Shown piece by piece: positions 52,056-60,483 of a stretch of 64,000 nucleotides of DNA. A model generated the notes under the pieces. The model was not told where the DNA came from. It saw nothing but the letters and a program-made list of their open reading frames with translations, and ran no database searches. Position 1 is the stretch's first letter. The number at the start of each line of letters is the position of its first letter. Origin of the DNA: an uncultured Clostridia bacterium (lineage in GTDB: Bacteria > Bacillota > Clostridia > Christensenellales > Borkfalkiaceae); assembly GCA_947626105.1 (NCBI GenBank), contig CANQQY010000001.1:1-64000 (forward strand), read 5' to 3'. The translations under genes and the position numbers were made by a program.

Positions 52056-52379
52056 TCATTTGATCGTCCGCATCACGCGCTTGTAATCGAGCTTTGCATG
52101 GAAAGCGGCTTTCACGTAGACGGTATCGCTGCCGTCCTCATAAGTATAGAAGATCAGATAGTCCTTATGTACGACGAAACGGTACCCTTGACAGACGAGA
52201 TTTCTGTCATTGGGAAGCGCCCCCGCTTGCGGAAAGTCGGCAAGGCGCCCCACTTCCGCTTTCAACTCTGTGACAAATTTCAAGGCGGTCGCGGCATCCT
52301 TCGAGGCGTCGAGAATATCGAGCGCGATCTTCTTGAAATCGGCGACTGCGGTCTCGGTCATCAGTACGGTGCAACGCAT
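52056..52379 (-). CDS. RelE/ParE-family toxin
   Basis: A 107-residue basic protein with the RelE fold signature: an N-terminal strand-helix (TETAVADFKKIALDI), central FPQAGALPND, and a C-terminal YRFVVHKDYLIFYTYEDGSDTVYVKAAFHAKLDY. Such toxins cut mRNA on the ribosome or act on gyrase (ParE). It starts 3 bases after the antitoxin stop, forming a classic pair. Confidence 0.9.
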   Translation of the reverse strand: MRCTVLMTETAVADFKKIALDILDASKDAATALKFVTELKAEVGRLADFPQAGALPNDRNLVCQGYRFVVHKDYLIFYTYEDGSDTVYVKAAFHAKLDYKRVMRTIK

Positions 52380-52382
52380 GGA

Positions 52383-52670
52383 TCACTCCGAAATTGCTTT
52401 GGCGATTTCGTCGAATGCGGCGTCGATCAGCTTCACTCTGCCGAGCCGCACGTCGTCGTCCGACTGCGCCAAATGTGCATACAGTTCAAGCCGCTCCCGC
52501 ATTTCTTCGAGCGAAGCCTGTTGCGCAAGATATTCCTCATGGCTCATGAGGACGGTGTCCTCTCTCCCGTTGACGGTGATCGCAACGGGATTTTGCCGCG
52601 TCAAAGCGGAAATTTGCCCATAATTTGTGCGAAGATCCTTCGACGGACGGATCGAAATTCCAACCGACAT
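52383..52670 (-). CDS. Phd/YefM-family antitoxin
   Basis: A 95-residue protein. N-terminal IRPSKDLRTNYGQISALTRQNPVAITVNGREDTVLMSHEEY is the Phd/YefM DNA-binding half; the acidic helical C-terminus binds and blocks the toxin. Start at 52670 follows GGGGAGGAA. The pair probably represses its own promoter just upstream. Confidence 0.92.
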   Translation of the reverse strand: MSVGISIRPSKDLRTNYGQISALTRQNPVAITVNGREDTVLMSHEEYLAQQASLEEMRERLELYAHLAQSDDDVRLGRVKLIDAAFDEIAKAISE

Positions 52671-52771
52671 CGTATTTCCTCCCCTTCGGTAGGCATATTG
52701 TAGCATAATTTGACTACCATGTCAAGAGTATTTTATGCAGTTTTCGGAAAAAACGTGCGAGGGGCAACGCG

Positions 52772-52905
52772 TCATTCTGACCCTGAGCGCAGTCAAAGGG
52801 GAAGAATCCCGACGATGAAAGTTCGGACTCCGTTCATCGGGATCCTTCGGGAATTGCTACTCGAACTTCGTATAGCCTTATCGGCTCAGGATGACGCGGA
52901 AACGA
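52772..52905. repeat. Dispersed repeat upstream of the antitoxin gene
   Basis: GCGTCATTCTGACCCTGAGC at the left and GGCTCAGGATGACGCGG at the right form inverted ends; the GGACTCCGTTCATCGGGATC signature lies inside. Same family as 13.4, 24.9, 50.9 and 58.9 kb. The gap 52671-52953 holds nothing else. Confidence 0.85.
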
Positions 52906-52953
52906 CACCCCCTCTGCCACCTGCGGTGACGGCTCCTCTATGGGGGCAGGCAC

Positions 52954-54612
52954 TTATACGTTAAAACAGCTGCCGCCGATGAATTCCCTGAGGAGAGAAT
53001 TGCAGGGAATGATCGAATCGTCGTCGATCACGCGGAAATATTTCAAGATCTTGATGAGTCTGTTTGCGAGAAGGTACTGCGGATCGGACGCCGTGATCTT
53101 CGTAAGCGCCTCCATCGCCTGTTTTTTCAGCACGCAGAGCTCATAGCCTAAGCTGGAATTGAATACATAATCCGCGTTTTCCTGGTTTGGATAGATCCAG
53201 CGGAATTCGCCGTTCCGCACCGACTGCCACATGTCGATCGTCTTTGCGGCGGAACAATTACGGAACTTCATATCGCGGACGATCCGACGGATCAGCCTCG
53301 CGTCCGTGGCGGAGAGAGGCGAATGGTTGTCGATATTGAGCTGTGCGTGCGGCGCGATATAGATCTTGAATTTTTGGCGTTTCGGAATGGATTTTGTGAG
53401 CTTTTCGTTGAGGGCGTGGATCCCCTCTATGATGATCGGCACGTTCTGCTCGACCCGTATCGTCTTGCCCTTCTCCCGTCTGTCCTCTTTGAAATTGAAC
53501 CGGGGGAGCGTGACTTCTTCACCGTTGATGAGGTCGAAGAGATCCTTATTGAAAAGCTCGATATCGAGGCAGTCGATATGCTCCAAATCGAGTTTTCCGA
53601 CCGGTTTTTGCTGCATCTCGCAGATCCTTTCTTTTTCGAAATAATAATCGTCCAACGAGATCGTGACGGGATTGATGCCGCGCGAGAGGAGCTCGATCCT
53701 CAAACGGTTACAGAACGTCGTCTTTCCGCTTGAACTCGGACCCGCGATCGCGACGAGCCTTACATCCTCGATCTCCTTTTCGATCGCATTGCCGAGCTCG
53801 ACAAGCTGGCGGTTGTGGTGCGCCTCGCACATCTGCACGAATTCGAGCACTTCGCCCCGATCGATCTTGCGGTTGATATCGTTAACGGTCTGGACCTTCG
53901 TCTTTTCGGCCCAGTCGTACGCCTTCTGCAACGTCTTGCAATAGGTCGCCTCTTCCTCGAATTCGGGGATCGACCCGTCGAGATCGTGGCGGGGATACTG
54001 AATGATGATCCCGGGGCTGTACGGCGTGATCGTGTAATTATGGATACAGCCCGTAGAAGGCACCATATAACTGTGCAGATAGTTATAATACTCGCCGCAT
54101 TTATAAAGATGCACCGTGTTTTCGGGACGGTACTTCAAGATCTCGATCTTATCGTCAAGATGGAACTGTTTGTAGATCTCCGTCGCCTCTTCGATCGTCA
54201 CGGTGACGCGTTCGATGGGCAGGTCTTCCTCGATGATGCGCTCCACTTCCGCAGAAACCGCGTCGACCGCTCTCGCCATATTGAAGCTCTTCGTGAGCGC
54301 TTCGCAGAAAATAGAGCGCGAAATATTGTAGGAAAACCTGATCTTTACGTCGGGATAGATCCTGTAAAACGCCATTGCGACGATGTAGCGGAGACTCGCC
54401 CTGTACGCCCGCCCCGCTTCCTCATTGTTCAGATTGAGAAGATGGATCGTCATGCCGTTGTTCTTTTCGGACAGTTTGTAGTTGAGCTCCTTGACCTGTG
54501 CGCCGACCTGACAGACGACGAGATTTTTCCTTTCCTTCGGATCGACGAGTTCCAGAACCCTCGTCCCCTCGTTGACAGTCAAATGCTGGTTGTTAAAGTT
54601 TATCTTTATCAT
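52954..54612 (-). CDS. TGS domain / uridine-kinase-like nucleoside kinase
   Basis: A 552-residue protein. The N-terminal half (1-240) resembles the TGS and catalytic-core-like region of threonyl-tRNA synthetase (LNNEEAGRAYRASLRYIVAMAF). The C-terminal half is a P-loop kinase of the phosphoribulokinase/uridine kinase family: GPSSSGKT at 291-298, then SLDDYYFEKE and EGIHALNEKLT. Fused proteins of this form are common in Firmicutes; the natural substrate is not settled. Ribosome site GGGGGG; a good promoter lies upstream. Confidence 0.9.
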   Translation of the reverse strand: MIKINFNNQHLTVNEGTRVLELVDPKERKNLVVCQVGAQVKELNYKLSEKNNGMTIHLLNLNNEEAGRAYRASLRYIVAMAFYRIYPDVKIRFSYNISRSIFCEALTKSFNMARAVDAVSAEVERIIEEDLPIERVTVTIEEATEIYKQFHLDDKIEILKYRPENTVHLYKCGEYYNYLHSYMVPSTGCIHNYTITPYSPGIIIQYPRHDLDGSIPEFEEEATYCKTLQKAYDWAEKTKVQTVNDINRKIDRGEVLEFVQMCEAHHNRQLVELGNAIEKEIEDVRLVAIAGPSSSGKTTFCNRLRIELLSRGINPVTISLDDYYFEKERICEMQQKPVGKLDLEHIDCLDIELFNKDLFDLINGEEVTLPRFNFKEDRREKGKTIRVEQNVPIIIEGIHALNEKLTKSIPKRQKFKIYIAPHAQLNIDNHSPLSATDARLIRRIVRDMKFRNCSAAKTIDMWQSVRNGEFRWIYPNQENADYVFNSSLGYELCVLKKQAMEALTKITASDPQYLLANRLIKILKYFRVIDDDSIIPCNSLLREFIGGSCFNV

Positions 54613-54644
54613 AATTCCCCCCTTTCAGCCTCAATGGAAATTAC

Positions 54645-54673
54645 ATTATACATCAAAAATAAATATATTGCAA
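54645..54673 (-). promoter_or_regulatory. Promoter of the uridine-kinase-like gene
   Basis: Minus strand TTGCAA (54673-54668), 17-bp AT-rich spacer, TATAAT (54650-54645), 33 bases before the ATG. Confidence 0.75.
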
Positions 54674-54747
54674 GAGGTTTTGATAAAATTTCTCCGTTTT
54701 TGTTATTTCCAATCATTCTTCAAGTCCTGTCATAGATTCGTTTCATG

Positions 54748-54789
54748 CCAAAGCGGCGGGAGAGGCTGTTGCCTCTCCCGCCGCTTTGG
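54748..54789 (-). terminator. 19-bp hairpin overlapping the tRNA-Leu 3' end
   Basis: CCAAAGCGGCGGGAGAGGC pairs perfectly with 54771-54789 around a TGTT loop. The right arm includes the encoded CC of the tRNA CCA end (minus strand). No T-run follows, so it may be a processing signal rather than a simple terminator. Confidence 0.65.
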
Positions 54790-54869
54790 TGCGGATGACA
54801 GGACTTGAACCTGCATGGTCTCCCACAGGAACCTGAAACCTGCGCGTCTGCCAATTTCGCCACATCCGC
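54787..54869 (-). tRNA. tRNA-Leu(CAG)
   Basis: Acceptor GCGGATG / CATCCGC, D arm TGGCGAAATTGGCA, anticodon loop TTCAGGT with anticodon CAG, class II variable arm (TGTGGGAGACCAT), T arm AGGTTCAAGTCCT, encoded CCA. The anticodon stem has one T-T mismatch at its top. Confidence 0.93.
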
Positions 54870-54927
54870 ATGTCGCTCCCATTTTGATACGGCGGAGCTG
54901 CCGAAGCGGGAGATCGAACCCCGCAGA

Positions 54928-55629
54928 TCAAGCCGAAAATTCCGTCTTGACGATCTTGTCGCCCGATGTACCGTCGAGAAGCCAAACTTTTCCGCCCGCC
55001 GAAAGCGTTTTGACGGGCTTGCCGTCCGCAAATTCGATGGCGGCGTCGTTCTCAACGCCCCAAGCGCGATACTTATTATACATCACAATTTCATCGAAGT
55101 CAAGCATTCTTTCATTGTAATGCGGAGAAATTTTCCCATTGAGCCAGCCGAGCCCGCGATACATCGCATAGCCGCTTTCAAGGACGGAGTCCGAATACAT
55201 ATCCTCGAACCAGCAGATCCCGCCCGCCGAGATCCCCGCGATCAGAACGTCCCGCTCGTACGCCTCTTTGATCAAGCCGAGAAGTCCCGTCTCCTTCCAA
55301 TGTTCGAGCATGAACACCGTATTCCCGCCGCCGACGTAGAGAAAATCCGCCTGCAAAAATTTTTGCCGCATTTTTTCGGGGTCGAACGCCCGCCCCACCG
55401 TGAGCGCGACGTCCGTTTTCAGCCCGAAGATCCCCGTATATACTTTATGGAATGTGTTATAATACGGCATGCAATCGTGGCTTGCCGTCGGAATAAAGAG
55501 TCCCGTAGCGCGCCTGCCCGCCGCCGCTTTTTTCGCCTCTTCCGCGATATATGCGTCGATCGCAAGTTTTTCGGGTTCGCTCGCGCGCCCCTTCCCCTGT
55601 CCTCCGCCGATGGCGAGGATCCGTTTCAT
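54928..55629 (-). CDS. Peptidase S51 family (dipeptidase E-like)
   Basis: A 233-residue serine peptidase. Nucleophile Ser134 in AGISAGG and catalytic His170 in SPHYNER are present; YVGGGNT is another family mark. Relatives cut Asp-Xaa dipeptides or cyanophycin. No signal peptide, so it acts in the cytosol. It lies 3 bases after the PII-like gene and 58 bases before tRNA-Leu. Confidence 0.9.
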   Translation of the reverse strand: MKRILAIGGGQGKGRASEPEKLAIDAYIAEEAKKAAAGRRATGLFIPTASHDCMPYYNTFHKVYTGIFGLKTDVALTVGRAFDPEKMRQKFLQADFLYVGGGNTVFMLEHWKETGLLGLIKEAYERDVLIAGISAGGICWFEDMYSDSVLESGYAMYRGLGWLNGKISPHYNERMLDFDEIVMYNKYRAWGVENDAAIEFADGKPVKTLSAGGKVWLLDGTSGDKIVKTEFSA

Positions 55630-55632
55630 GCC

Positions 55633-56430
55633 CTACTCCTCCTTGCCCGCGGGCGCTTCTTCCTCTTCGTCCGCCGAGATCCCCGCCGTCTTATCGACGG
55701 GAAGGGCGAAGATGACGCCGCAAGCGGGCGTTTTCAGCCCGACTTTTTCGGAGAGCGCGTCCATGATCGCCTGCGTACGCTCCTTCTTGGTGAGGATCAT
55801 CAACATCTCCTGTTCGGGGAGAAGGGAGATCCCGACGAACTGCTCCGCCTTTTGGTTCTCGGTGGCGCGGGCGCGGACGACGGTGCCGCCCGAAGCCCCT
55901 GCGCTGCGTGCGGCTTCCATCGCCTCGTCGGCGTTTCCCGCCCGCATCGAGACGATGACGAGATTGAATCTCCTGTCCTCTTGCTTCATGATCTTTTCCC
56001 CCTCCATCGTCTTACTTTCAGCCGCTTCCAAAATTCCGTCTGCGATCTTTTCGGAGACGCCCGCAAGGGGAACGGTAAATAGGATCCCCTTCCCGGCGAG
56101 ATACAGAGACATCTGTTTCCTAAGTTCGCGTATGATGCGCGCCTCGTCCGTCTCGGGAATGAGCGAAAATAAGATCGTTTTCTCCGTTTCGCCGATCCCG
56201 AGATAGTCGAGAAGCGCCGACCGCGCCGTGCCATAGCCCGTAAACGTGATACTCAACGCGACGGAGAGATCGTTCAAGATCCGCTTGACCTTCCGCCCGC
56301 TGCCTCTGTTGACGACGCCGATGAGAAGTTTCGGGCGTGCGGCGCGCTCCTGCTGTTCGGGCGGCGCTTTGAGGAATCCTATCCGCGTCGCGACCGCCTT
56401 GACAGGTACGAATATCGTCTTTTTCGCCAT
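55633..56430 (-). CDS. PII-like regulatory protein (double domain)
   Basis: A 265-residue protein that looks like two PII-like ferredoxin-fold halves. The first (about 30-130) has LLIGVVNRGSGRKVKRIL and TGYGTARSALLDYLGIGETEKTILFSLI. The second (about 155-250) has FNLVIVSMRAGNADEAMEAARSAGASGGTVVRARA, close to the T-loop entry of PII proteins. It is encoded directly after the DUF1538 membrane protein. PII partners usually switch transporters by binding nucleotides, so it may gate that transporter. Confidence 0.8.
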   Translation of the reverse strand: MAKKTIFVPVKAVATRIGFLKAPPEQQERAARPKLLIGVVNRGSGRKVKRILNDLSVALSITFTGYGTARSALLDYLGIGETEKTILFSLIPETDEARIIRELRKQMSLYLAGKGILFTVPLAGVSEKIADGILEAAESKTMEGEKIMKQEDRRFNLVIVSMRAGNADEAMEAARSAGASGGTVVRARATENQKAEQFVGISLLPEQEMLMILTKKERTQAIMDALSEKVGLKTPACGVIFALPVDKTAGISADEEEEAPAGKEE

Positions 56431-56431
56431 G

Positions 56432-57958
56432 TCAGTCCACCTCGTAAATCAGGATCCTGTCGTCCGCCGCGAGGAAAGTCTTTTTGATCCTGTTTGTCTT
56501 GATCTTATAGGAGATCCCCAAAATCTGAATGGATATGAGCGGGGTAAGCGCGACAAAAGCGACGCATCCGAACGCCTGCGTCATGATCGCTTCGGGAGAT
56601 AAGAGATTGCACGCCCCGATCGCCATGGGCAGGACGAACGAGGAGACGAGCGCGCCGCTCGCGACGCCGCCCGAGTCGAATGCGATGCCCGTAAAGATCG
56701 GGGGCGTAAAAAAGGTGAGAAGGAGCGCGATCGCATAGCCCGGGATCAGGATCCACATGATATTGAGCCCCGTGAGGATCCGCATCATCGCGAGTCCCAA
56801 AGAAATGCAGACGCCGATGCAGAGCGCGGTTTTCATGGTCGAAGCGCGGATGGCGCCCGCGGAGAGCCGCTCTACCTGCTTATTCAGCACATGGACGGCG
56901 GGTTCCGCCGCAACGATGAAGTATCCGAGCAGCATTCCGACGGGGATGAGGAGCCAGCCGCCGTATTTCCCCGCAAGCGCTTCGCCGATCTGTCTGCCGA
57001 CGGGCATAAAACCGACGTTCGCGCCCGTCAAAAACAGAACGAGCCCGAGGAAAGTATACAAAAATCCAACGAAAATGCGGACGAGCTGCCGCCCGCGGAT
57101 GGAGCGCGTGAAGAGTTCAAAGAACAGGAAAAAGACGACGATGGGCGCGATGGCGACCGCGACCTCTTTTGCATATGTGACAAAGCCGTGCAGGTATTCG
57201 GCGACGGCGCCTCCCGTCGTGCCGATCTCCGTCAAAGGCGTGACGACGTACTGAACATTTTCGATCTTGAAGATGATGCCGAGGACGAGCACCGCGATGA
57301 TCGGCCCCACGCTCGACAGGGCGACGAGCCCGAACGAATCGCTCTCGCCGTCCTTTCGGATCGAGGATACGCCCACGCCCAGAGAAATGATAAATGGTAC
57401 CGTCATGGGGCCCGTCGTGACGCCGCCCGCATCGAACGATACCGCCCAGAAGTCGGGCGATACAAAGATGCTGAGCACAAAGGCGGCGGCATAAAAACCG
57501 ATCAGAAGCCACGACAGCCTGATACGGAACACGATGCGGAGCATCGCGATGAGTAAAAACAGCCCCACGCCAACCGCAACGGTGAGGATGAGAAGATAGT
57601 TCCCGAGCGGCGTCTTTTCGGCGACGGCGGGAACCTGCGAAGCGAGGATCTGGAGATCGGGCTCCGCGACGGTCACGATGATCCCGATCACGAAAGACAG
57701 GAGCGCGATGAGCCAAACTTTCCGCGACCGCGTCATGGCGGTGCCGATGTTTTCGCCTATGACGAGCATGGACATATCGGCGCCGAGCGTAAAACTCCCC
57801 ATGCCGACGATGAGCAAAAGGACTCCCGCAAGAAAGAGGACGAACGTCCCCGTATCCAGCGGAGCGACCGTCACGGAAAGGACAATGATGATGAGCGCGA
57901 TCGGAAGAACCGAAGTCAAGGATTCGACGGTCTTATCACGGAGCGCCTTGTTCCTCAT
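56432..57958 (-). CDS. DUF1538 family membrane transporter
   Basis: A 508-residue integral membrane protein with about twelve helices in two related halves. Each half has an EPD/EPA-x-L motif after a run of helices (VTVAEPDLQILASQVP; IVAAEPAVHVLNKQVE), which marks DUF1538. Conserved FDAGGVTTGPMTVPF and FDSGGVASGALVSSF lie in the membrane, suggesting paired substrate loops. The substrate is unknown. AGGAGGGA ribosome site; one base separates it from the PII-like gene. Confidence 0.88.
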   Translation of the reverse strand: MRNKALRDKTVESLTSVLPIALIIIVLSVTVAPLDTGTFVLFLAGVLLLIVGMGSFTLGADMSMLVIGENIGTAMTRSRKVWLIALLSFVIGIIVTVAEPDLQILASQVPAVAEKTPLGNYLLILTVAVGVGLFLLIAMLRIVFRIRLSWLLIGFYAAAFVLSIFVSPDFWAVSFDAGGVTTGPMTVPFIISLGVGVSSIRKDGESDSFGLVALSSVGPIIAVLVLGIIFKIENVQYVVTPLTEIGTTGGAVAEYLHGFVTYAKEVAVAIAPIVVFFLFFELFTRSIRGRQLVRIFVGFLYTFLGLVLFLTGANVGFMPVGRQIGEALAGKYGGWLLIPVGMLLGYFIVAAEPAVHVLNKQVERLSAGAIRASTMKTALCIGVCISLGLAMMRILTGLNIMWILIPGYAIALLLTFFTPPIFTGIAFDSGGVASGALVSSFVLPMAIGACNLLSPEAIMTQAFGCVAFVALTPLISIQILGISYKIKTNRIKKTFLAADDRILIYEVD

Positions 57959-57973
57959 AGCGGTTCCCTCCTG

Positions 57974-58426
57974 TTATTTCATATATTTCTTTTCGATCGC
58001 GGAAATTTTGTCGATCCGCCTCTGATGTTTTTCGAGATGAGAAAATTCGGTTTCAAGGAAGGTCTTTACAATGTCGAGCGCGAGATTGACGCCCACGATC
58101 CCCCCGCCGAGGGCGAGAATGTTGGCGTCGTTGTGCTCGCGGGTGAGCCGCGCGCACGTTGCGTCCGTGCAGAGCGCACAGCGGATCCCGGGCACCTTGT
58201 TTGCGGCGATGGAGATCCCGATCCCCGTCGTGCAGACGAAGATCCCCCTTTCGCACTCCCCCCTTGCGACCGCCTCCGCCGCCAGCAGGGCAAAATCGGG
58301 GTAATCGCAGGAATTTTCGTCCGTTGTGCCGAAATCGACGGCTTCATAGCCGTTTTCCGTAAGAAATTTTTTGACGGATCGTTTGAGCGCGAACCCGCCG
58401 TGGTCGCTTGCAAGTGCGATTTTCAT
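57974..58426 (-). CDS. rpiB: Ribose-5-phosphate isomerase B
   Basis: A 150-residue sugar-phosphate isomerase that converts ribulose 5-phosphate and ribose 5-phosphate. DHGGFALK at 8-15, catalytic Cys65 in CTTGIGIS, and His98 in REHNDANIL are present. The start (MKIALASDHGG) follows GGAG; longer frames run into a repeat. Gene order sua5-ywlE-rpiB agrees with Bacillus (ywlC-ywlE-ywlF). Confidence 0.95.
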   Translation of the reverse strand: MKIALASDHGGFALKRSVKKFLTENGYEAVDFGTTDENSCDYPDFALLAAEAVARGECERGIFVCTTGIGISIAANKVPGIRCALCTDATCARLTREHNDANILALGGGIVGVNLALDIVKTFLETEFSHLEKHQRRIDKISAIEKKYMK

Positions 58427-58445
58427 ATGAAACTCCTTTTTTTGT

Positions 58446-58580
58446 TTTTCGCTCGATTTCTTTGCTCGTCCGCGCCTTATGGGCGCGTGCTCCCAAACAA
58501 ATACGAGCGAGGAATGTAGCATTTTTGGGATATTAAGTCATCCTCTTTTTCGCTTGTCACAACATTAAGCCGAAAGGGTT
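58446..58580 (-). ncRNA. Structured repeat, copy 2 (upstream of rpiB)
   Basis: Outer stem CGCTCG (58450-58455) / CGAGCG (58504-58509) around the conserved core CTTTGCTCGTCCGCGCC...GGGCGCGTGCTC. The tail GGGATATTAAGT...TCGCTTGTCACAACATTA matches copy 1. In the rpiB direction it lies in the leader, ending about 20 bases before the ATG. Confidence 0.55.
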
Positions 58581-58635
58581 CGGCAAATTGAGTCGCCCAC
58601 GGCGAAAATGAATTCCGCCTAAGGCAAGTGATTTT

Positions 58636-58702
58636 GTTTCGTTGAATTTCTTTTTTCGTCTGCGCCTTTGGGGCGCATGCTCAAAAATAAATTCAACGAG
58701 GG
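58636..58702 (-). ncRNA. Structured repeat, copy 3
   Basis: Outer stem CGTTGAATTT (58640-58649) / AAATTCAACG (58689-58698), core TTCGTCTGCGCCTTTGGGGCGCATGCTC written in parts: TTCGTCTGCGCC, TTTG, GGGCGCATGCTC. It is the second unit in tandem upstream of rpiB. Confidence 0.55.
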
Positions 58703-58744
58703 GTTAAGATTTTGACTTTGTAATTATAAACAGACTAGGGGGGT

Positions 58745-59042
58745 GGGCAATGGTTCTAATTACGTCACCCTGAGCCGCCGCCGTCCTTGCGGCGTGTCGA
58801 AGGGTCACCGCATTATAAATATGGTGATGGTTACTTCGCGCCAAGGGCGGCGCTCGTGCCGCGCTTCGTGCAATAGAATGCGCGCGGGGCGACAAGCTCA
58901 CCATGACGTGATCAAGAATGACACCCCTTCAGTCGCGCAAGGACAGCGCGACAGCTCCCCCTCAAGGGGGCGCCGAGTGTCGGACTCCGTTCCTCGGGAT
59001 TCTTCCCCTTCGACTGCGCTCAGGGTCAGAATGACGCGGGGG
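58745..59042. repeat. Dispersed repeats between rpiB and ywlE
   Basis: CACCCTGAGCCGCCGCCGTC...GTGTCGAAGGGTCACCGC comes first, then the AGTCGCGCAAGGACAGCGCG / GGACTCCGTTCCTCGGGATT element ending in CAGAATGACGCGGGGG. The right end supplies the last codons of the ywlE gene. Nothing else is seen in 58427-59025. Confidence 0.8.
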
Positions 59043-59490
59043 TGCAATATGTTTTGATGACGAGCGGGATGACCTCGCGGATCGCGCGGAGAGTCGCGCG
59101 GTAGACGTCGATCCCCTGTCCGTAGGGATCGGGGATATCCTTGCCCGCAAGCGCGTAAAAACTCGTCGCGTTGGGGCGGGCGATCAGACTCCTCTGTGCT
59201 TCCGTCATACAGATGACGACGTAGGCGCCGTCGAGCATTTTTTCGGTGAGTTTTTTGGGCTTGAAGGTCTTATTGACGGGGATCCCCGCTTCGGCGAGCG
59301 CCTGCGCGCTGTTCCGGCTAAGCGTTGTCCCCTGCCTTGCGGCAAGCCCTGCGGAGGAAACCGTATACCCCGCGATCTTTCTCCGCCGAAGCTCCTTGCG
59401 GAGCGCCGCCTCCGCCATCGGCGAGCGGCAGGTATTCCCCGTGCAGACAAAGAGGATTTTCTTTTTGGGTTCAGCTTTCTTCTGTTCCAT
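59026..59490 (-). CDS. ywlE: Protein-arginine phosphatase / low-MW phosphatase YwlE
   Basis: A 154-residue phosphatase. P-loop CTGNTCRS: Cys16 nucleophile, Arg22, and Thr20 at the position that gives YwlE its preference for phospho-arginine. The general acid Asp121 lies in DIPDPYG. In Firmicutes YwlE counters the McsB arginine kinase. The last five codons and stop (CCCGCGTCATTCTGA) are the end of a dispersed repeat, so the natural C-terminus has been replaced. It overlaps sua5 by 20 bases. Confidence 0.92.
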   Translation of the reverse strand: MEQKKAEPKKKILFVCTGNTCRSPMAEAALRKELRRRKIAGYTVSSAGLAARQGTTLSRNSAQALAEAGIPVNKTFKPKKLTEKMLDGAYVVICMTEAQRSLIARPNATSFYALAGKDIPDPYGQGIDVYRATLRAIREVIPLVIKTYCTPASF

Positions 59491-60481
59491 GTTCCGCTCC
59501 GAAGGCGCGCCTCATTCTGTTGAGAACGCCCGCCATGCATCCGCCCCGCTCTTCGGGTTCGATCCCAATGAGAAGAGTCGCGATCTTTTCCCCTTTCCTT
59601 AAAAGCGCATACAGCCGCTGCGCCATCTCTTCGCCCGTCCCGCCGAGGTCGAGCGTCTCCCGCCCGCCGAGAAACGGAATTGCACCGCGTTCACAGAGGA
59701 TACAGGGGATCCCCCCCGTGTTTCTTTCCTCATCGTATGCGCGGATCGCCCCCTCCTGCTCCGTAAAATACGCCGTACGGCAACGGGGAGAATAGTGTTT
59801 ATACGCCATGCCGGGGCTTTTGGGTTTTTCCCCCGCCTGCGCATGATAAAGTCTGCAATCCCCCGCGACGGAGGCGATCATCTCCCGCGTAACGAGCCCC
59901 TCGCGCAAGATCTGGGGGACTTCCCCCGTGCAATCGAGCACGGTGCTCTCGATCCCCCCGTTGCATGCGCCGCCGTCTAAAATGAGCGGGATCTTTCCGT
60001 TAAAATCGTCATAGACATGCCGTGCGGTGACGGGCGAGACGTGTTTGGAAAGGTTCGCGCTCGGCGCCGCGACGGGAAGATCGACTTGTCGCAAAAATTC
60101 CTGTGCGGTCGGCGAGGAAGGCACGCGGATGGCGAGCGTATTGAGCCCGCAGGAGACGTATTTCGACACCTTCCCCGTGGAGGGATAGACCATGGTGAGA
60201 GGCCCCGGAAGATATGCCCTTCTCAATGCCGCCGCATAGGGCGGTTCGCCGTCGATGAGGGACTTGATATCATACTCACTATGCACATGGACGATGAGCG
60301 GATTGTCGGCAGGTCTCCCTTTGAGGGCAAAAATTTTCAGGACGGCTTCGTCCGAAAATGCGTTCGCGCCGAGGCCGTACACCGTCTCCGTGTGGAAGGC
60401 GACGACGTCCCCCTCCTCGATATATCTTTTTGCAAGGCGGAATCGCCCTTCATGGGCGGCGTCCGCGATCACTGTTTCCAT
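59471..60481 (-). CDS. sua5: Threonylcarbamoyl-AMP synthase (Sua5)
   Basis: A 336-residue enzyme for the t6A tRNA modification: makes threonylcarbamoyl-AMP from threonine, bicarbonate and ATP. YrdC domain (1-200) with FHTETVYGLGANA, KIFALKGRPADNPLIVH and SAPSANLS-like PVAAPSANLSKH. The Sua5 C-terminal domain (about 225-336) distinguishes it from the shorter TsaC. GMAYKHYSPRC is the usual linker motif. It follows dnaB by 2 bases. Confidence 0.95.
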   Translation of the reverse strand: METVIADAAHEGRFRLAKRYIEEGDVVAFHTETVYGLGANAFSDEAVLKIFALKGRPADNPLIVHVHSEYDIKSLIDGEPPYAAALRRAYLPGPLTMVYPSTGKVSKYVSCGLNTLAIRVPSSPTAQEFLRQVDLPVAAPSANLSKHVSPVTARHVYDDFNGKIPLILDGGACNGGIESTVLDCTGEVPQILREGLVTREMIASVAGDCRLYHAQAGEKPKSPGMAYKHYSPRCRTAYFTEQEGAIRAYDEERNTGGIPCILCERGAIPFLGGRETLDLGGTGEEMAQRLYALLRKGEKIATLLIGIEPEERGGCMAGVLNRMRRAFGAEHGTEES

Positions 60482-60483
60482 AG

